Source of the DNA: Candidatus Eisenbergiella stercoravium
Lineage (GTDB): Bacteria; Bacillota; Clostridia; Lachnospirales; Lachnospiraceae
Length of the DNA stretch: 60,424 bases
Assembly: GCA_019113175.1 (NCBI GenBank)
Contig: DXHY01000009.1
Span: 1 to 60,424, forward strand
Reading direction: 5' to 3'
Part shown: positions 47,874-56,636 of the stretch, piece after piece
How the letters are laid out: each line of letters begins with the position of its first letter
Numbering within the stretch: position 1 is the first letter of the stretch
Program-made: the position numbers and the translations under genes
Notes under the pieces: model-generated
Database searches by the model: none
What the model saw: the letters and a program-made list of their open reading frames with translations, nothing else
What the model was told of the DNA's origin: nothing

Positions 47874-50765
47874 TTATATGAAATCCCCTTCATGCAGGAT
47901 AATCATGTCATTATCATCATACCTGCGGGAAAGCAGCACATCCATAAAATGCTTCGGCGTCTTTCTTTCCGCATGATCGATTGCATCGTCCACGATCTCC
48001 CGCACATCCTTAACGGTCACTATATGATCGCTGGTCTGCATGTCTTCTATGCGCGTATGCAGGGCAAGGCGTCCCAGCTCATCAATGGCGTACTCCTGCA
48101 TTCTTGCATACTGACAGCCATACGCCACAAGGGTACTGTTATCCAGAGCCTCTACATCAAATCTCGCGTTGAAGAACGGGTTCATCTCCGGCTTTTCCTC
48201 CAGAAGCTTTCTGATCCTGCGTTTCGTATCCATCAGGATGACCAGAATCCCCCAACGTTCCTGATTCAGCGCTTTTAAAAGCTTATCCGCACATTCCCCG
48301 CTGATATCTCCGGCTTTCTCGATCATCAGCGCTCCGCCGGCAAGCTTTTCCACCAGCTCTGCAGGAGGTCTCTTGCTGCCGTTTAAGGCGCTTCCCGTAA
48401 CCTTCGCAATTCTTCCTGAAAAATCCGGCTCCTTCGCCTTCAGATCCTTCACCACATTCTTTGCCAGCTCCAGCGTATCCGAGCCGGGCTCCCCGGTGAT
48501 AATCAGATTTCCCGTATATGCGGCGAGGCTGATCTGATCCAGTGCGGCAACCAGACGCTTCATCGCTCCCTTTGTCGGCACAAACGAAGCAAACAGCCTC
48601 TTCTCTGCCCCGGTCAGGCTGCGTTCCCCTGCTGCCCGTCCTGTCTTTTGCTTTCCGGACTCCTGTTCTTCTGCAGCTTCCTTCCGGCTCCTGACCTGCC
48701 CTTCCTCTTCTGACGTTTTTTTCCGGCTCTCTTCTTCAGCCTTTCTCCTCTTTCCTTCTTCAGCGTTTCCGACCGCAGGCTCTGCTGCCTGCTCCTCAAC
48801 CACTTCAGACTCCGGTTCATTTTCAGGAACCGCTGCCTGAGCGCTCTCTGATTCAGCCTCGGCATTCACCGGCGCTGCTGCCTTCTCCTTTTCCTGCGGC
48901 TCCTTCACCGGTATCGAATCTGAGGCCATCGCCTCCGTGGCAGCCTCCGTCTTTCTTTCTGAATACTCCGGATCAGCCGTCGGAACCGTCATGGAAGCAG
49001 CCGGTACGGCAGTCGTTCCAGCTGCAGAATCCTTCTCTGCCGCTGCCGGGACTGGCGGCTTTTCTATCACGGAATCCACAGGCTCTTCAGCCATAGAAAC
49101 TCCCATAGCTGCCGCCGGCGCCGCGGCTGCAGAGACTCCCTCCCCTGATGCCGTTCCGGCAGATATTTCAACAGCAGGGGCTTCCACAGATGTTGCTGCT
49201 TCTGTTGCCTCCGGCTCCTTTGCCGCGCTGCCAGCAGCTGCTGCAGCCTTCATGGCGTTTTTCACCTCTTCTGCAGCCCAGATCTTTGTATGTGCCGAGA
49301 TTGTTCCTCCCGTATGACGTTCTCTGCGGTCTACCGGAATCCGTTCTTCCTTCTGAAGCCGCTCCAGCACGCCCTTTCTTGAGGTTTCATCAAAATCCCT
49401 GAACAGCGCTCCGGTTTGTTCCTGTACCCGCTGTCTGAGTTCCTGCCTGTGCTTTTCCTCATTCTCGCGCTTCATTTTCTCCCATTCGCGCATAATGTCT
49501 TCAATATTCATCTGACCGGTGATCTGCTTTTCTACAGGATGCCCTTCCGGTACCACCATGCTGATCTGCCCGTCATATTCCTGGGAGAGATAATTATCGT
49601 AATCCTTCCGTGCCGGACGGACTGTTCGTCCCGTACCGGTTTCATCAGCCGTCTGCGCCGCCTTTCCGGCCTGATATTCCGCCTCGGGCTCAGCTGTATA
49701 TCCGGCTTCCGTATTTTGTTCCACGTCTTCTGCTTCGTATACTGCCGGACCCGCAGGCTCTGCATATGTTGATTCCTGATATACCTGATCCGCATATACC
49801 GGTTCTGTATGCACAGGCTCCTGATATGTCTGTTCCAGATTCTCCGGTTTCTCATACGCAGGGGCCTGGTATGCCTGGTCTGTATACGCCGTCTCTGCAT
49901 ATACAGGCTCCTGCGGCCGCTCTACAGCAGAACGACCGGCTCCTGCGGCTGCAGATGCGGCCCGGCCCTCCTGCATCAGCTCCTTCATGCTCGCGGCCAG
50001 CTCCTTCTGCAGATTAATGGTATTATATTTTCCCACATCCATGGTTTTCACCTGGATGTCCATCTCCTCTCCATTCGAAGAGGTCTTTTTCTTTGCAGTC
50101 TTTCCGGGCTTCTCTTCCTGCAGCTCTTCCGGGACCTTCAGCCCCTGCCTGCGCATCATATAAGCGTCGAATTTCTTCTGCTGGGACGGAGAAAGCGGCT
50201 GATGAAGCGTTTTAAGCTCCATGGCCTTCATAACGTACTTTCCCTCTCCAAACCAGAGAATCAGCTCGTCACATTCCTCAACACACTTGGTCGCAAGTCC
50301 CACCCGATGATACAGATACGCCAGCTCATAGGCCCATTTTTCCCGATAGTCCTTTTTCTTAAGCTCCTCCAGAACGGCAATCCGCTCTTCCAGTCCTACG
50401 TCCTGTGCCTCATAGAGCTTATACTGAAGAACATATCTGCCGCTGTCATTGGGGGCAATCTGCACGAAATCCTTATAATATTCAATCGCATGAACCACGT
50501 CGCCCATCCGGATGGACAGGTCGCAGAGCGAATATATGATCATCCTTCCGGAGGGATGACGTTCATTCGCCATCTCAAGCAGGAGCTTTGCATCTTCAAA
50601 TCTCCGGTTTACCTTGTATACGTCGCTGACCGTACAGAGCATCATCACGCTCTTCACCCTCGTCCAGTCAATCGTATCCGCAACCTTTGCCGCATCCACA
50701 TATTTTTTCTGTGAAATCAGCGTCTTAATTTCCTCAGCCCGTATCTTGTATTCATATTTATCCAA
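47874..50765 (-). CDS. TPR protein with disordered centre and inactive AAA-like domain
   Basis: 963 residues from TTG at 50765, which follows GAGGTGACACCC and gives the expected start DKYEYKIRAEEIKTLI; an ATG 36 codons earlier overlaps the promoter. Residues about 1-210 form TPR-like helices (RRFEDAKLLLEMANERHPSG, VVHAIEYYKDFVQIAPND). About 500 residues of low-complexity Ala/Glu/Pro/Gln sequence follow, including AYTDQAYQAPAYEKPENLEQ-type repeats. The last 240 residues resemble CbxX-type AAA domains (LAAYTGNLIITGEPGSDTLEL, IRKLLEEKPEMNPFFNARFD). The Walker A lysine is replaced (GEPGSDT), so ATP use is doubtful. Possibly a scaffold linked to glycogen metabolism through its operon partner glgB. 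Confidence 0.8.
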   Translation of the reverse strand: MDKYEYKIRAEEIKTLISQKKYVDAAKVADTIDWTRVKSVMMLCTVSDVYKVNRRFEDAKLLLEMANERHPSGRMIIYSLCDLSIRMGDVVHAIEYYKDFVQIAPNDSGRYVLQYKLYEAQDVGLEERIAVLEELKKKDYREKWAYELAYLYHRVGLATKCVEECDELILWFGEGKYVMKAMELKTLHQPLSPSQQKKFDAYMMRRQGLKVPEELQEEKPGKTAKKKTSSNGEEMDIQVKTMDVGKYNTINLQKELAASMKELMQEGRAASAAAGAGRSAVERPQEPVYAETAYTDQAYQAPAYEKPENLEQTYQEPVHTEPVYADQVYQESTYAEPAGPAVYEAEDVEQNTEAGYTAEPEAEYQAGKAAQTADETGTGRTVRPARKDYDNYLSQEYDGQISMVVPEGHPVEKQITGQMNIEDIMREWEKMKRENEEKHRQELRQRVQEQTGALFRDFDETSRKGVLERLQKEERIPVDRRERHTGGTISAHTKIWAAEEVKNAMKAAAAAGSAAKEPEATEAATSVEAPAVEISAGTASGEGVSAAAAPAAAMGVSMAEEPVDSVIEKPPVPAAAEKDSAAGTTAVPAASMTVPTADPEYSERKTEAATEAMASDSIPVKEPQEKEKAAAPVNAEAESESAQAAVPENEPESEVVEEQAAEPAVGNAEEGKRRKAEEESRKKTSEEEGQVRSRKEAAEEQESGKQKTGRAAGERSLTGAEKRLFASFVPTKGAMKRLVAALDQISLAAYTGNLIITGEPGSDTLELAKNVVKDLKAKEPDFSGRIAKVTGSALNGSKRPPAELVEKLAGGALMIEKAGDISGECADKLLKALNQERWGILVILMDTKRRIRKLLEEKPEMNPFFNARFDVEALDNSTLVAYGCQYARMQEYAIDELGRLALHTRIEDMQTSDHIVTVKDVREIVDDAIDHAERKTPKHFMDVLLSRRYDDNDMIILHEGDFI

Positions 50766-50863
50766 GGGTGTCACCTCTGTTGTAAACTGATATGCAGACG
50801 GCTCATGACCGCCCGTTGCAGCGGTCCGGACAGGCCGGACTGTCACTGTCATTACATCTTTTA

Positions 50864-50892
50864 AGTTTACCATAGCACTATGGTATTGTCAA
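50864..50892 (-). promoter_or_regulatory. Promoter with operator-like palindrome for the TPR-glgB operon
   Basis: On the minus strand TTGACA (50887-50892) and TAAACT (50864-50869) are 17 bp apart. The spacer is almost filled by the palindrome ACCATAGTGCTATGGT (50869-50884), exactly where a repressor would block RNA polymerase. The regulator is unknown. Confidence 0.65.
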
Positions 50893-51272
50893 AGTCAAAC
50901 CGGCCCTCTGAAAGCCCGAAAACAGGAATTTTCTCCCAATCTGTAAACGGTTTTCCATTGATCTGTTTTGCGTTTCTTTTCTGACGCCGGATAAGCCTTG
51001 ACAGGAAAAAAGTCTGCCGCGTTTATCAATACAGCCCGCAGCAAAGCTGCTCACTGTGCGTTGCCGTCGAATGTCCGCACGTCTGTGCAGGCAGGCCTGC
51101 CCATCCCTGCGGCCGCCCTCCGGGCGTATTAAAAAAGAATCCCGCTTGCGGAATTCTCCCGGTAATCAAAGATTACCTGCGTGGCGGGCCGCGTAAGCGA
51201 CATCTTCCTTTCCGCCGCAGTGCGATCCACCGGAGATTTTTCTACGATAGGAAATGAAATTTCCTATCGTAG
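50893..51272. repeat. Palindrome-rich intergenic element
   Basis: About 380 bp without a supported gene. It contains GGTAATC-AAA-GATTACC (51161-51177), a near-perfect GAATCCCGC/GCGGAATTC hairpin (51137-51156), several short GC-rich repeats (51060-51130) and the very long palindrome at 51237-51277. The dense succession of hairpins resembles a dispersed intergenic repeat element of the kind found in Lachnospiraceae genomes. Whether it recurs elsewhere cannot be told from one window. Confidence 0.5.
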
Positions 51273-51277
51273 AAAAA
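51237..51277. repeat. 19-bp perfect palindrome with 3-nt loop
   Basis: The arms TTTTTCTACGATAGGAAAT and ATTTCCTATCGTAGAAAAA are perfect complements around GAA. The T-run is on the 5' side and the A-run on the 3' side in both directions, opposite to an intrinsic terminator. It abuts the terminator of the CdaR-like gene. Confidence 0.85.
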
Positions 51278-51311
51278 ATGCCGGCTGCCCCATTTCTGGA
51301 ACAGCCGGCAT
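51273..51311 (-). terminator. Terminator of the CdaR-like gene
   Basis: On the minus strand ATGCCGGCTG pairs with CAGCCGGCAT, with inner TTCC/GGGG pairs around AGAAAT, and TTTTTT follows. It starts 38 bp after the stop codon. Confidence 0.85.
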
Positions 51312-51348
51312 CATCATGCACTATGACAGTACTGATTTCCTGTCCGAA

Positions 51349-52437
51349 TCAATAGTCGACGCTTTCGAGATATTTCATATAGCTGACCACCATAAGAGCG
51401 ATCTTAAATGTCAGAGCATCATCAAATACACGGATGTCAAGACCCGTACTCTTCTGCAGCTTCTCAATTCTGTAAACCAGCGTATTTCTGTGAATGAAAA
51501 GCTGCCTGGAGGTTTCGGAAACATTCAGATTGTTTTCAAAGAACTTGTTGATGGTAGTAAGGGTTTCCTCCTCCATATCATAAGGCACATTGTCCCCGAA
51601 AATCTCATCGATAAAAATTTTGCAGAGATTGACAGGAAGCTGGTAAATCAGACGCCCGATTCCGAGTCTCGCATAGGCGATGACATTCTTCTCCGCATAG
51701 AAGATCTTGCCCACGTCCAGAGCCATCTTGGCTTCCTTATAGGACTTGGATACCTCTCTCAGCTCTCCCACAACGGTACCATAGGCAACGCGCACATTCA
51801 TCATCGCTTCGCTGTTCATCATATCAACGATCATGTCGGCCGTCTTTTCAATGGTCTCCATATCATCCGCACGCTCAAGCGCCTTAATCAGGATGATATT
51901 CTTCTCATCAACCGCCGTGATATAATCGCCGTTCTGTGCAGAAAACAGGCTCTTCAGCAGCTCCGTAGCGCTGTTATCCTTTTCAATCTTCGTCTCGATC
52001 AGATATACAATGCGCGGGCATTCCACTTCGATATGAAGCTTCTGGGCACGGTTGTAGATGTCCACCAGAAGCAGGTTGTCCAGAATCAGATTCTGGAAGA
52101 AGTTATTGCGGTCGAATCTTTCTTTATAGGCGATGATCAGATTCTGAATACAGCTTACCGCAATCTTTCCCACCATATAAACATCGTCACTGGGCCCCTG
52201 AGCCACCAGAATGTAGGCCGGCTCTCCATCGTCCAGTATTTTCAGCAGATGACGGCCGCCCACCACCTGGCTGTCAGCAGGCGAAGAGGCGAAGTTTTCA
52301 ACAATCTCCCCCGAAATATCAATATCCTCTGTTGTGGCGGCAACCTTCATGCCTTCCACGTCATAGACTCCCAGATCAACCTTGGTGATCACTCTCAGTT
52401 CATCTATGCTGTTTTGTATTACCTGATTGGAAATCAT
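51349..52437 (-). CDS. CdaR/PucR-family HTH regulator
   Basis: 362 residues from the ATG at 52437. The N-terminal CdaR-type sugar diacid sensing region (ISNQVIQNSIDELRVITKVD, GVYDVEGMKVAATTED) is followed by a GGDEF-like/PucR middle part and a C-terminal HTH of the PucR type (FFENNLNVSETSRQLFIHRN, TLVYRIEKLQKSTGLDI). Such proteins activate carbohydrate uptake or use. It lies downstream of the MsmK-type ATPase but has its own promoter and terminator. Regulation of that transporter subunit is plausible but not shown. Confidence 0.85.
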   Translation of the reverse strand: MISNQVIQNSIDELRVITKVDLGVYDVEGMKVAATTEDIDISGEIVENFASSPADSQVVGGRHLLKILDDGEPAYILVAQGPSDDVYMVGKIAVSCIQNLIIAYKERFDRNNFFQNLILDNLLLVDIYNRAQKLHIEVECPRIVYLIETKIEKDNSATELLKSLFSAQNGDYITAVDEKNIILIKALERADDMETIEKTADMIVDMMNSEAMMNVRVAYGTVVGELREVSKSYKEAKMALDVGKIFYAEKNVIAYARLGIGRLIYQLPVNLCKIFIDEIFGDNVPYDMEEETLTTINKFFENNLNVSETSRQLFIHRNTLVYRIEKLQKSTGLDIRVFDDALTFKIALMVVSYMKYLESVDY

Positions 52438-52468
52438 GTCTCTTTCCGTCCTTTCCCAGTCTTCCTTT

Positions 52469-52497
52469 ACTATAACAGAAAAAAAGGGAAGATGCAA
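52469..52497 (-). promoter_or_regulatory. Probable promoter of the CdaR-like gene
   Basis: TTGCAT (52492-52497) and TATAGT (52469-52474) on the minus strand, spacing 17 bp, 31 bp before the gene. It overlaps the terminator of the upstream ATPase gene. Confidence 0.5.
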
Positions 52498-52510
52498 ACG
52501 CATCCTCCCT
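52478..52510 (-). terminator. Terminator of the MsmK/UgpC-type ATPase gene
   Basis: AGGGAGGATGC, loop GTTT, GCATCTTCCCT forms an 11-bp stem (one G-U pair) followed by TTTTTTC on the minus strand, 14 bp after the stop codon. It makes the ATPase gene monocistronic. Confidence 0.87.
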
Positions 52511-52523
52511 TATATTCCTGTAA

Positions 52524-53633
52524 TTAGTTGGTGATGATCTGCTCGGTTTCCTTATCGAATACGTGAATCTTCTCAACGTCGAAAGCAAACTTAACAGTAT
52601 CGCCAGGTCTGGAGGTCGTACGAGGATCCACTCTTGCGGTAATCGGGAACTCTGCCAGATCGAAGTAAAGGAATACTTCAGCACCGAGCAGCTCGTATAC
52701 TCTTACGGTGGACTCAAATACGCACTTGGAAGTCTCAATGAACATCTGCTGATCATAGATATCTTCAGGACGGATACCGAAGGTAACGGTCTTTCCAACA
52801 TAGCCGCCATCGATCAGCTTCTTGGACTTCGCAGGAGGCAGCGGAATGGACTTTCCGGCAACCTTCAGGGAAGCGTTGTTTCCGTTTGCTTCTACAACAG
52901 CATCCAGGAAGTTCATCTGAGGAGATCCCATGAATCCTGCTACGAACAGGTTCTGAGGCTTCTCATACAGATTCTGAGGGGTATCTACCTGCTGGATAAC
53001 GCCGTCCTTCATAACAACGATTCTGGTTCCCAGCGTCATAGCCTCGGTCTGGTCATGTGTTACATAAATGATGGTGGTGCCCAGTCTCTGATGCAGCTTG
53101 GAAATCTCAACACGCATCTGTACACGAAGCTTTGCATCCAGGTTGGACAGAGGCTCGTCCATCAGGAATACCTTGGGGTTACGCACGATAGCACGACCCA
53201 TGGCAACACGCTGTCTCTGACCACCGGAAAGAGCCTTCGGCTTACGGTCAAGGAGAGGGGTCAGGTCAAGGATCTTGGCAGCTTCCTTAACCATCTTGTC
53301 GATTTCATCCTTCGGAACCTTTCTCAGCTTCAGTCCGAAAGCCATGTTGTCGTAAACGGACATATGAGGATACAGAGCGTAGTTCTGGAATACCATTGCG
53401 ATATCTCTGTCCTTGGGTTCTACATCGTTTACAACTCTGTCGCCGATCTTCAGTTCGCCGGAAGAAATATCTTCCAGACCTGCGATCATACGAAGGGTCG
53501 TGGACTTACCACATCCGGACGGGCCTACGAAGATGATGAACTCTTTATCAGCGATTTCCAGATTGAAATCCTTAACGGCTTCAAATCCGTTGGGATATAC
53601 CTTGCAGACGTTCTTTAACGATAAACTTGCCAT
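52524..53633 (-). CDS. MsmK/UgpC-type ABC transporter ATPase for sugar uptake
   Basis: 369 residues, ATG start with AGGGAGGCTGACAA upstream. Complete ABC ATPase: Walker A GPSGCGKSTT at about 37, Q-loop FQNYALYPHMSVYDNMAFGL, signature LSGGQRQRVAMGRA, Walker B VFLMDEPLSNLDA, H-loop YVTHDQTEA. The C-terminal regulatory domain (VTFGIRPEDIY) is typical of MalK/MsmK/UgpC proteins. It stands alone without permease genes, as is usual for the shared ATPase that energises several carbohydrate importers in Firmicutes. EIIA-type control through the C-terminal domain is possible. Confidence 0.94.
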   Translation of the reverse strand: MASLSLKNVCKVYPNGFEAVKDFNLEIADKEFIIFVGPSGCGKSTTLRMIAGLEDISSGELKIGDRVVNDVEPKDRDIAMVFQNYALYPHMSVYDNMAFGLKLRKVPKDEIDKMVKEAAKILDLTPLLDRKPKALSGGQRQRVAMGRAIVRNPKVFLMDEPLSNLDAKLRVQMRVEISKLHQRLGTTIIYVTHDQTEAMTLGTRIVVMKDGVIQQVDTPQNLYEKPQNLFVAGFMGSPQMNFLDAVVEANGNNASLKVAGKSIPLPPAKSKKLIDGGYVGKTVTFGIRPEDIYDQQMFIETSKCVFESTVRVYELLGAEVFLYFDLAEFPITARVDPRTTSRPGDTVKFAFDVEKIHVFDKETEQIITN

Positions 53634-53702
53634 TTTGTCAGCCTCCCTAAAATTATTGGTTTACATGTATCCAGTGACATTCCGTCAACTGAGCCTGCAT
53701 TT

Positions 53703-53731
53703 AGTATAACTGAGAAAAAAAGTTTTGACCA
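53703..53731 (-). promoter_or_regulatory. Probable promoter of the MsmK/UgpC-type gene
   Basis: TATACT (53703-53708) with TGGTCA (53726-53731) 17 bp upstream on the minus strand; the -10 is good, the -35 weak. Further upstream, between this promoter and the YesL-like gene, is the exact palindrome TTGCTGAATTCAGCAA at 53812-53827, which could be an operator. Confidence 0.45.
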
Positions 53732-53859
53732 TACCACAAATTCACAAAGATTTATCGTGCCATTGTAAAATTTGCTCACAAAAAGATAAACGTTTTTTGA
53801 GGCTTGTCAACTTGCTGAATTCAGCAATCCAAACTTATACACATTTACCATACAGCGTG

Positions 53860-54744
53860 TTATTCTGCCTGTTCCGGGGTATCGCTTTCCTCTTCACGGT
53901 CAGCTTTCTCTTCCGGCTCCGCCTCATTTGCAGCATCCGCCTTTCCGGCATTTCCGTCCTCTTCGTCCTCCGCAGGCGCGGCTTCCTCTCCGTCTGTTCC
54001 CTCCAGAGCGGCACGCTCCTCCTGGATCTTTTCACGGACCTGCTCCTCTTCCAGCTTTCTCTGCTTTTCTTCCTCTTCCTCACGGATAAAGGACAGAGTC
54101 TCCAGCTCTTCGCCGTTCTCCGCATTCTCTTCTTCCGGCTCGAAACGTTTGAAGATCTTCACAAACTGCGTACTGCACAGATAGGCCGGCACGGAAAAGC
54201 CAAACAGGATCACGAACGGAACCGCCTGCGCGATCAGCAGAAGCAGCGCGATGGGAATCAGGTTGATGATGATCATCAGAATCGTTCTGGGCAAATTCAG
54301 GATGCTCATCAGAAACGCGTTGCGGATCGTATTTTTCACGGTATTCTCAAAACGGGAGAGCACCGGGAATACATAAAGCATTGTGAATACATAAATGATG
54401 GCCACAATGATGAGAAGAACGGTCATCACCCGGCTGAAGGACAGTGCGCCGCTGCGGATAATTGAAAAATCTCCAACCAGAATCAGAAATACCAGAACCG
54501 CCAGGACCCAGATAATTGTAGCCTGTTTGAAATTCTCCTTAAAGGATTTAAAGTATCCCCTGACTATGTAGCAGTCCTCACCGCGGACCATCTTGATCGT
54601 CATGTAATACAGCGCAGTCACCGCATCCCCCGCCGTAATGATCGGAATACATAAAAAAAGCGTGATGATATTCAGAATCATCAGGTCAGCCACTTTGGAC
54701 AGAAACACCATAAGCGGACTGTCCAGATTAAAAAGTTTTCCCAT
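53860..54744 (-). CDS. YesL-like (DUF624) membrane protein
   Basis: 294 residues from the ATG at 54744 (GGAGAGGTACAA upstream). About five membrane segments (ILNIITLFLCIPIITAGDAV, IIWVLAVLVFLILVGDFSII, VLLIIVAIIYVFTMLYVF, LMIIINLIPIALLLLIAQAV) match YesL/DUF624, found near carbohydrate transporters. The C-terminal 95 residues are a highly charged Glu/Ala tail, longer than usual. Function unknown; possible accessory of sugar import. Confidence 0.82.
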   Translation of the reverse strand: MGKLFNLDSPLMVFLSKVADLMILNIITLFLCIPIITAGDAVTALYYMTIKMVRGEDCYIVRGYFKSFKENFKQATIIWVLAVLVFLILVGDFSIIRSGALSFSRVMTVLLIIVAIIYVFTMLYVFPVLSRFENTVKNTIRNAFLMSILNLPRTILMIIINLIPIALLLLIAQAVPFVILFGFSVPAYLCSTQFVKIFKRFEPEEENAENGEELETLSFIREEEEEKQRKLEEEQVREKIQEERAALEGTDGEEAAPAEDEEDGNAGKADAANEAEPEEKADREEESDTPEQAE

Positions 54745-54804
54745 TTGTACCTCTCCTGTTTTTTCCGGCGGCATGATCGCCCGCCTGTTAAATTCCTGAT
54801 AAGT

Positions 54805-54833
54805 ATCATACTACGCCGCCCGGTTTCGTGCAA
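54805..54833 (-). promoter_or_regulatory. Probable promoter of the YesL-like gene
   Basis: TTGCAC (54828-54833) and TATGAT (54805-54810) are 17 bp apart on the minus strand. A 13-bp imperfect stem (ACGCCGTCCGGTT with AACCGGGCGGCGT) overlaps it and follows the upstream dehydrogenase gene; it lacks a T-tract, so its role as terminator is doubtful. Confidence 0.55.
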
Positions 54834-54933
54834 GTCAAATCCAGAACCGGACGGCGTTTTTCATTCTTTCTTTATTTTGTTTATTTTTATTTTCTTCTTT
54901 TTCCTTACTTTTCCTTCTCCGTTCGTCCCCGGC

Positions 54934-55911
54934 TCATTCCACCAGGTTTTCGAGCGGAAGCCCCAGCTCAAGAGCGCGGGCATTTTCCAGAGTTTCATAA
55001 GCGATCGCCTGCATGGCCTCCACGGTAAAAAAGCCCATGTGTGAAGTGACCAGCACGTTGGGGAAGGTCACCAGCCTGGCAAGATTTTCATCCTGAATGA
55101 TATCGGCAGAACAGTCCTCATAGAAAAGCCCTTCCTCTTCCTCATACACATCCAGTCCCACACCTCCGAATTTTCCCGCGGCCAGGGCTTCGATCAGCGC
55201 CTGGGTATCGATCAGGCCTCCCCTGGATGTATTCACCAGATATGCCCCGTTTTTCATGCCCTGTATGGTCTTCCGATTAATCAGATAGCGGGTCTGTGGC
55301 GTAAGCGGGCAGTGCAGGGAAACGTAATCCGCCTTCGCAAGAAGCTCTTCCAGAGAAACGTAACGCACCTCCAGGCCTTTGGCCGGATAAGGATCATAGG
55401 CCAGTACCTGCATGCCGAATCCCTGAAAAATTCGGATCATGGCCTGTCCGATCTTCCCGGTTCCCACCACGCCGGCCACCTTGTGATAGAGATCCGTCCC
55501 CATGAGGCCGTTGATGCTCATATTGAATTCTCTCGTCCTTCCATACGCCTTGTGGGTGCAGCGGTTTACGGTCAGAAGCATCGCCATGGCGTATTCCGCC
55601 ACCGCCTCGGGAGAATAGCTGGGGACCCGGAGTACGGCGATCCGTCCCTTCGCAGCCCGGATGTCCACATGGTTGAAGCCCGCGCTGCGCAGGAGCAGCC
55701 CCTTCACCTGATTCTCCACCAGCCAGTCGATCATCTGTCTGTCCACATGATCGTTTACAAAAATACATACCGCGTCATAGCCCTTTGCCAGAAATATGGT
55801 ATCCCTGTTAAAGGGCAGCTCGATAAAACGGATCTGAAAACCATAGTCCGCTGCCATCGGTTCAAACCAGATCCGGTCATAGGGCTTGGTGCTGAAAAAA
55901 GCGATCTGCAT
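54934..55911 (-). CDS. D-lactate dehydrogenase-like D-2-hydroxyacid dehydrogenase
   Basis: 325 residues from the ATG at 55911 (AAAGGAAGG upstream). Nucleotide-binding motif GVVGTGKIGQAMIRIF at about 145-160, catalytic Arg in LVNTSRGGLIDTQAL, Glu following near 262, and His in TSHMGFFTVEA. The N-terminal MQIAFFSTKPYDRIWFEP is typical of LdhA-type enzymes. It should reduce pyruvate to D-lactate with NADH, a fermentation end reaction; other 2-oxoacids are possible. Confidence 0.88.
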   Translation of the reverse strand: MQIAFFSTKPYDRIWFEPMAADYGFQIRFIELPFNRDTIFLAKGYDAVCIFVNDHVDRQMIDWLVENQVKGLLLRSAGFNHVDIRAAKGRIAVLRVPSYSPEAVAEYAMAMLLTVNRCTHKAYGRTREFNMSINGLMGTDLYHKVAGVVGTGKIGQAMIRIFQGFGMQVLAYDPYPAKGLEVRYVSLEELLAKADYVSLHCPLTPQTRYLINRKTIQGMKNGAYLVNTSRGGLIDTQALIEALAAGKFGGVGLDVYEEEEGLFYEDCSADIIQDENLARLVTFPNVLVTSHMGFFTVEAMQAIAYETLENARALELGLPLENLVE

Positions 55912-56027
55912 AGAATAAGCCTTCCTTTCCACCTGAGTCCGGCGGAGCGGTGTCCGCCGTTCTTCCTGCAGCATTTTTACGTACCGTCACGTACCATACT
56001 GCTAAGTGTACTCAAAAGGCCTGAAAT

Positions 56028-56636
56028 CTATCCGATCAGATCCATTACAAAATTTTTCACCGTCTCTCCCATATCGTGGAAAAAATCCCGGAAAGTTTTC
56101 TTCGCTTCCGTCACCACAGCTTCCTTCGCCGGCTCCACAATATTTTCACGGATTGCGTCATTCGCGCTCTCCATGATCTGGCTTCCGTATTTTTCATAGA
56201 GCGCCTGCGCGCCGTTCAGAATATCCTCCCTGTCCAGCCCCAGCTCATTTGCCTGAAGCACTAGCTTTGCAAGCTGATCCTTCTGTTCCTGCGTGAGCGT
56301 AATGCCCAGCTCATCCTGTGCCTGGCTGATCGCTTCATCGATCTGCTCCCTGCTGGAAAGCTCCCCGTCCTCCAGCTTCTTCAACAGTTCATCAAGAAGC
56401 TCTTTCTGTTCTTCGTCAAGCAGTCCGGTAAAATCCTCCTGCTCCGTTTCGTCGGATACAGCGGATTCCTGCTGTGGCCCGCCGGATGCGAATACCACAT
56501 CCGCCGAAGGGAATCCCGCCATCCGCGCGCTCTGCGCCAGAAAAAGCGCTGCCGCTCCTGCCAAAATCCATCTGCCCGCCCTACTGGTGATCCGGTTCCT
56601 TCTCAATCCCGCTTCCACTCCTTTCCGGGCTTTCAC
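56028..56636 (-). CDS. Secreted helical protein (DUF1002-like)
   Basis: Up to 202 residues; the listed start is GTG and later GTG or TTG codons are possible. A basic N terminus and hydrophobic segment (WILAGAAALFLAQSARMAGF) act as signal peptide. The mature part is helical and acidic (LLDEEQKELLDELLKKLEDG, GITLTQEQKDQLAKLVLQAN), similar to DUF1002 proteins. It overlaps the hydrolase gene by 56 bp at its longest form, which suggests a later start or coupled translation. Confidence 0.65.
   Translation of the reverse strand: MKARKGVEAGLRRNRITSRAGRWILAGAAALFLAQSARMAGFPSADVVFASGGPQQESAVSDETEQEDFTGLLDEEQKELLDELLKKLEDGELSSREQIDEAISQAQDELGITLTQEQKDQLAKLVLQANELGLDREDILNGAQALYEKYGSQIMESANDAIRENIVEPAKEAVVTEAKKTFRDFFHDMGETVKNFVMDLIG

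Noticed and set aside
45702-48278. 858-codon plus-strand ORF
   Set aside because: It lies opposite glgB and the TPR gene, which have clear families; it is a shadow frame of GC-rich coding sequence.
51237-51277. Long palindrome as an intrinsic terminator
   Set aside because: The T-run precedes and the A-run follows the stem on both strands; the adjacent hairpin at 51273-51311 is the real terminator.
51181-52527. 448-codon plus-strand ORF
   Set aside because: Antisense to the CdaR-like gene and running through its terminator; no recognised domain.
53781-53798. Possible catabolite response element near AGATAAACGTTTTTTGAG upstream of the MsmK-type gene
   Set aside because: Too many mismatches to the cre consensus to call.
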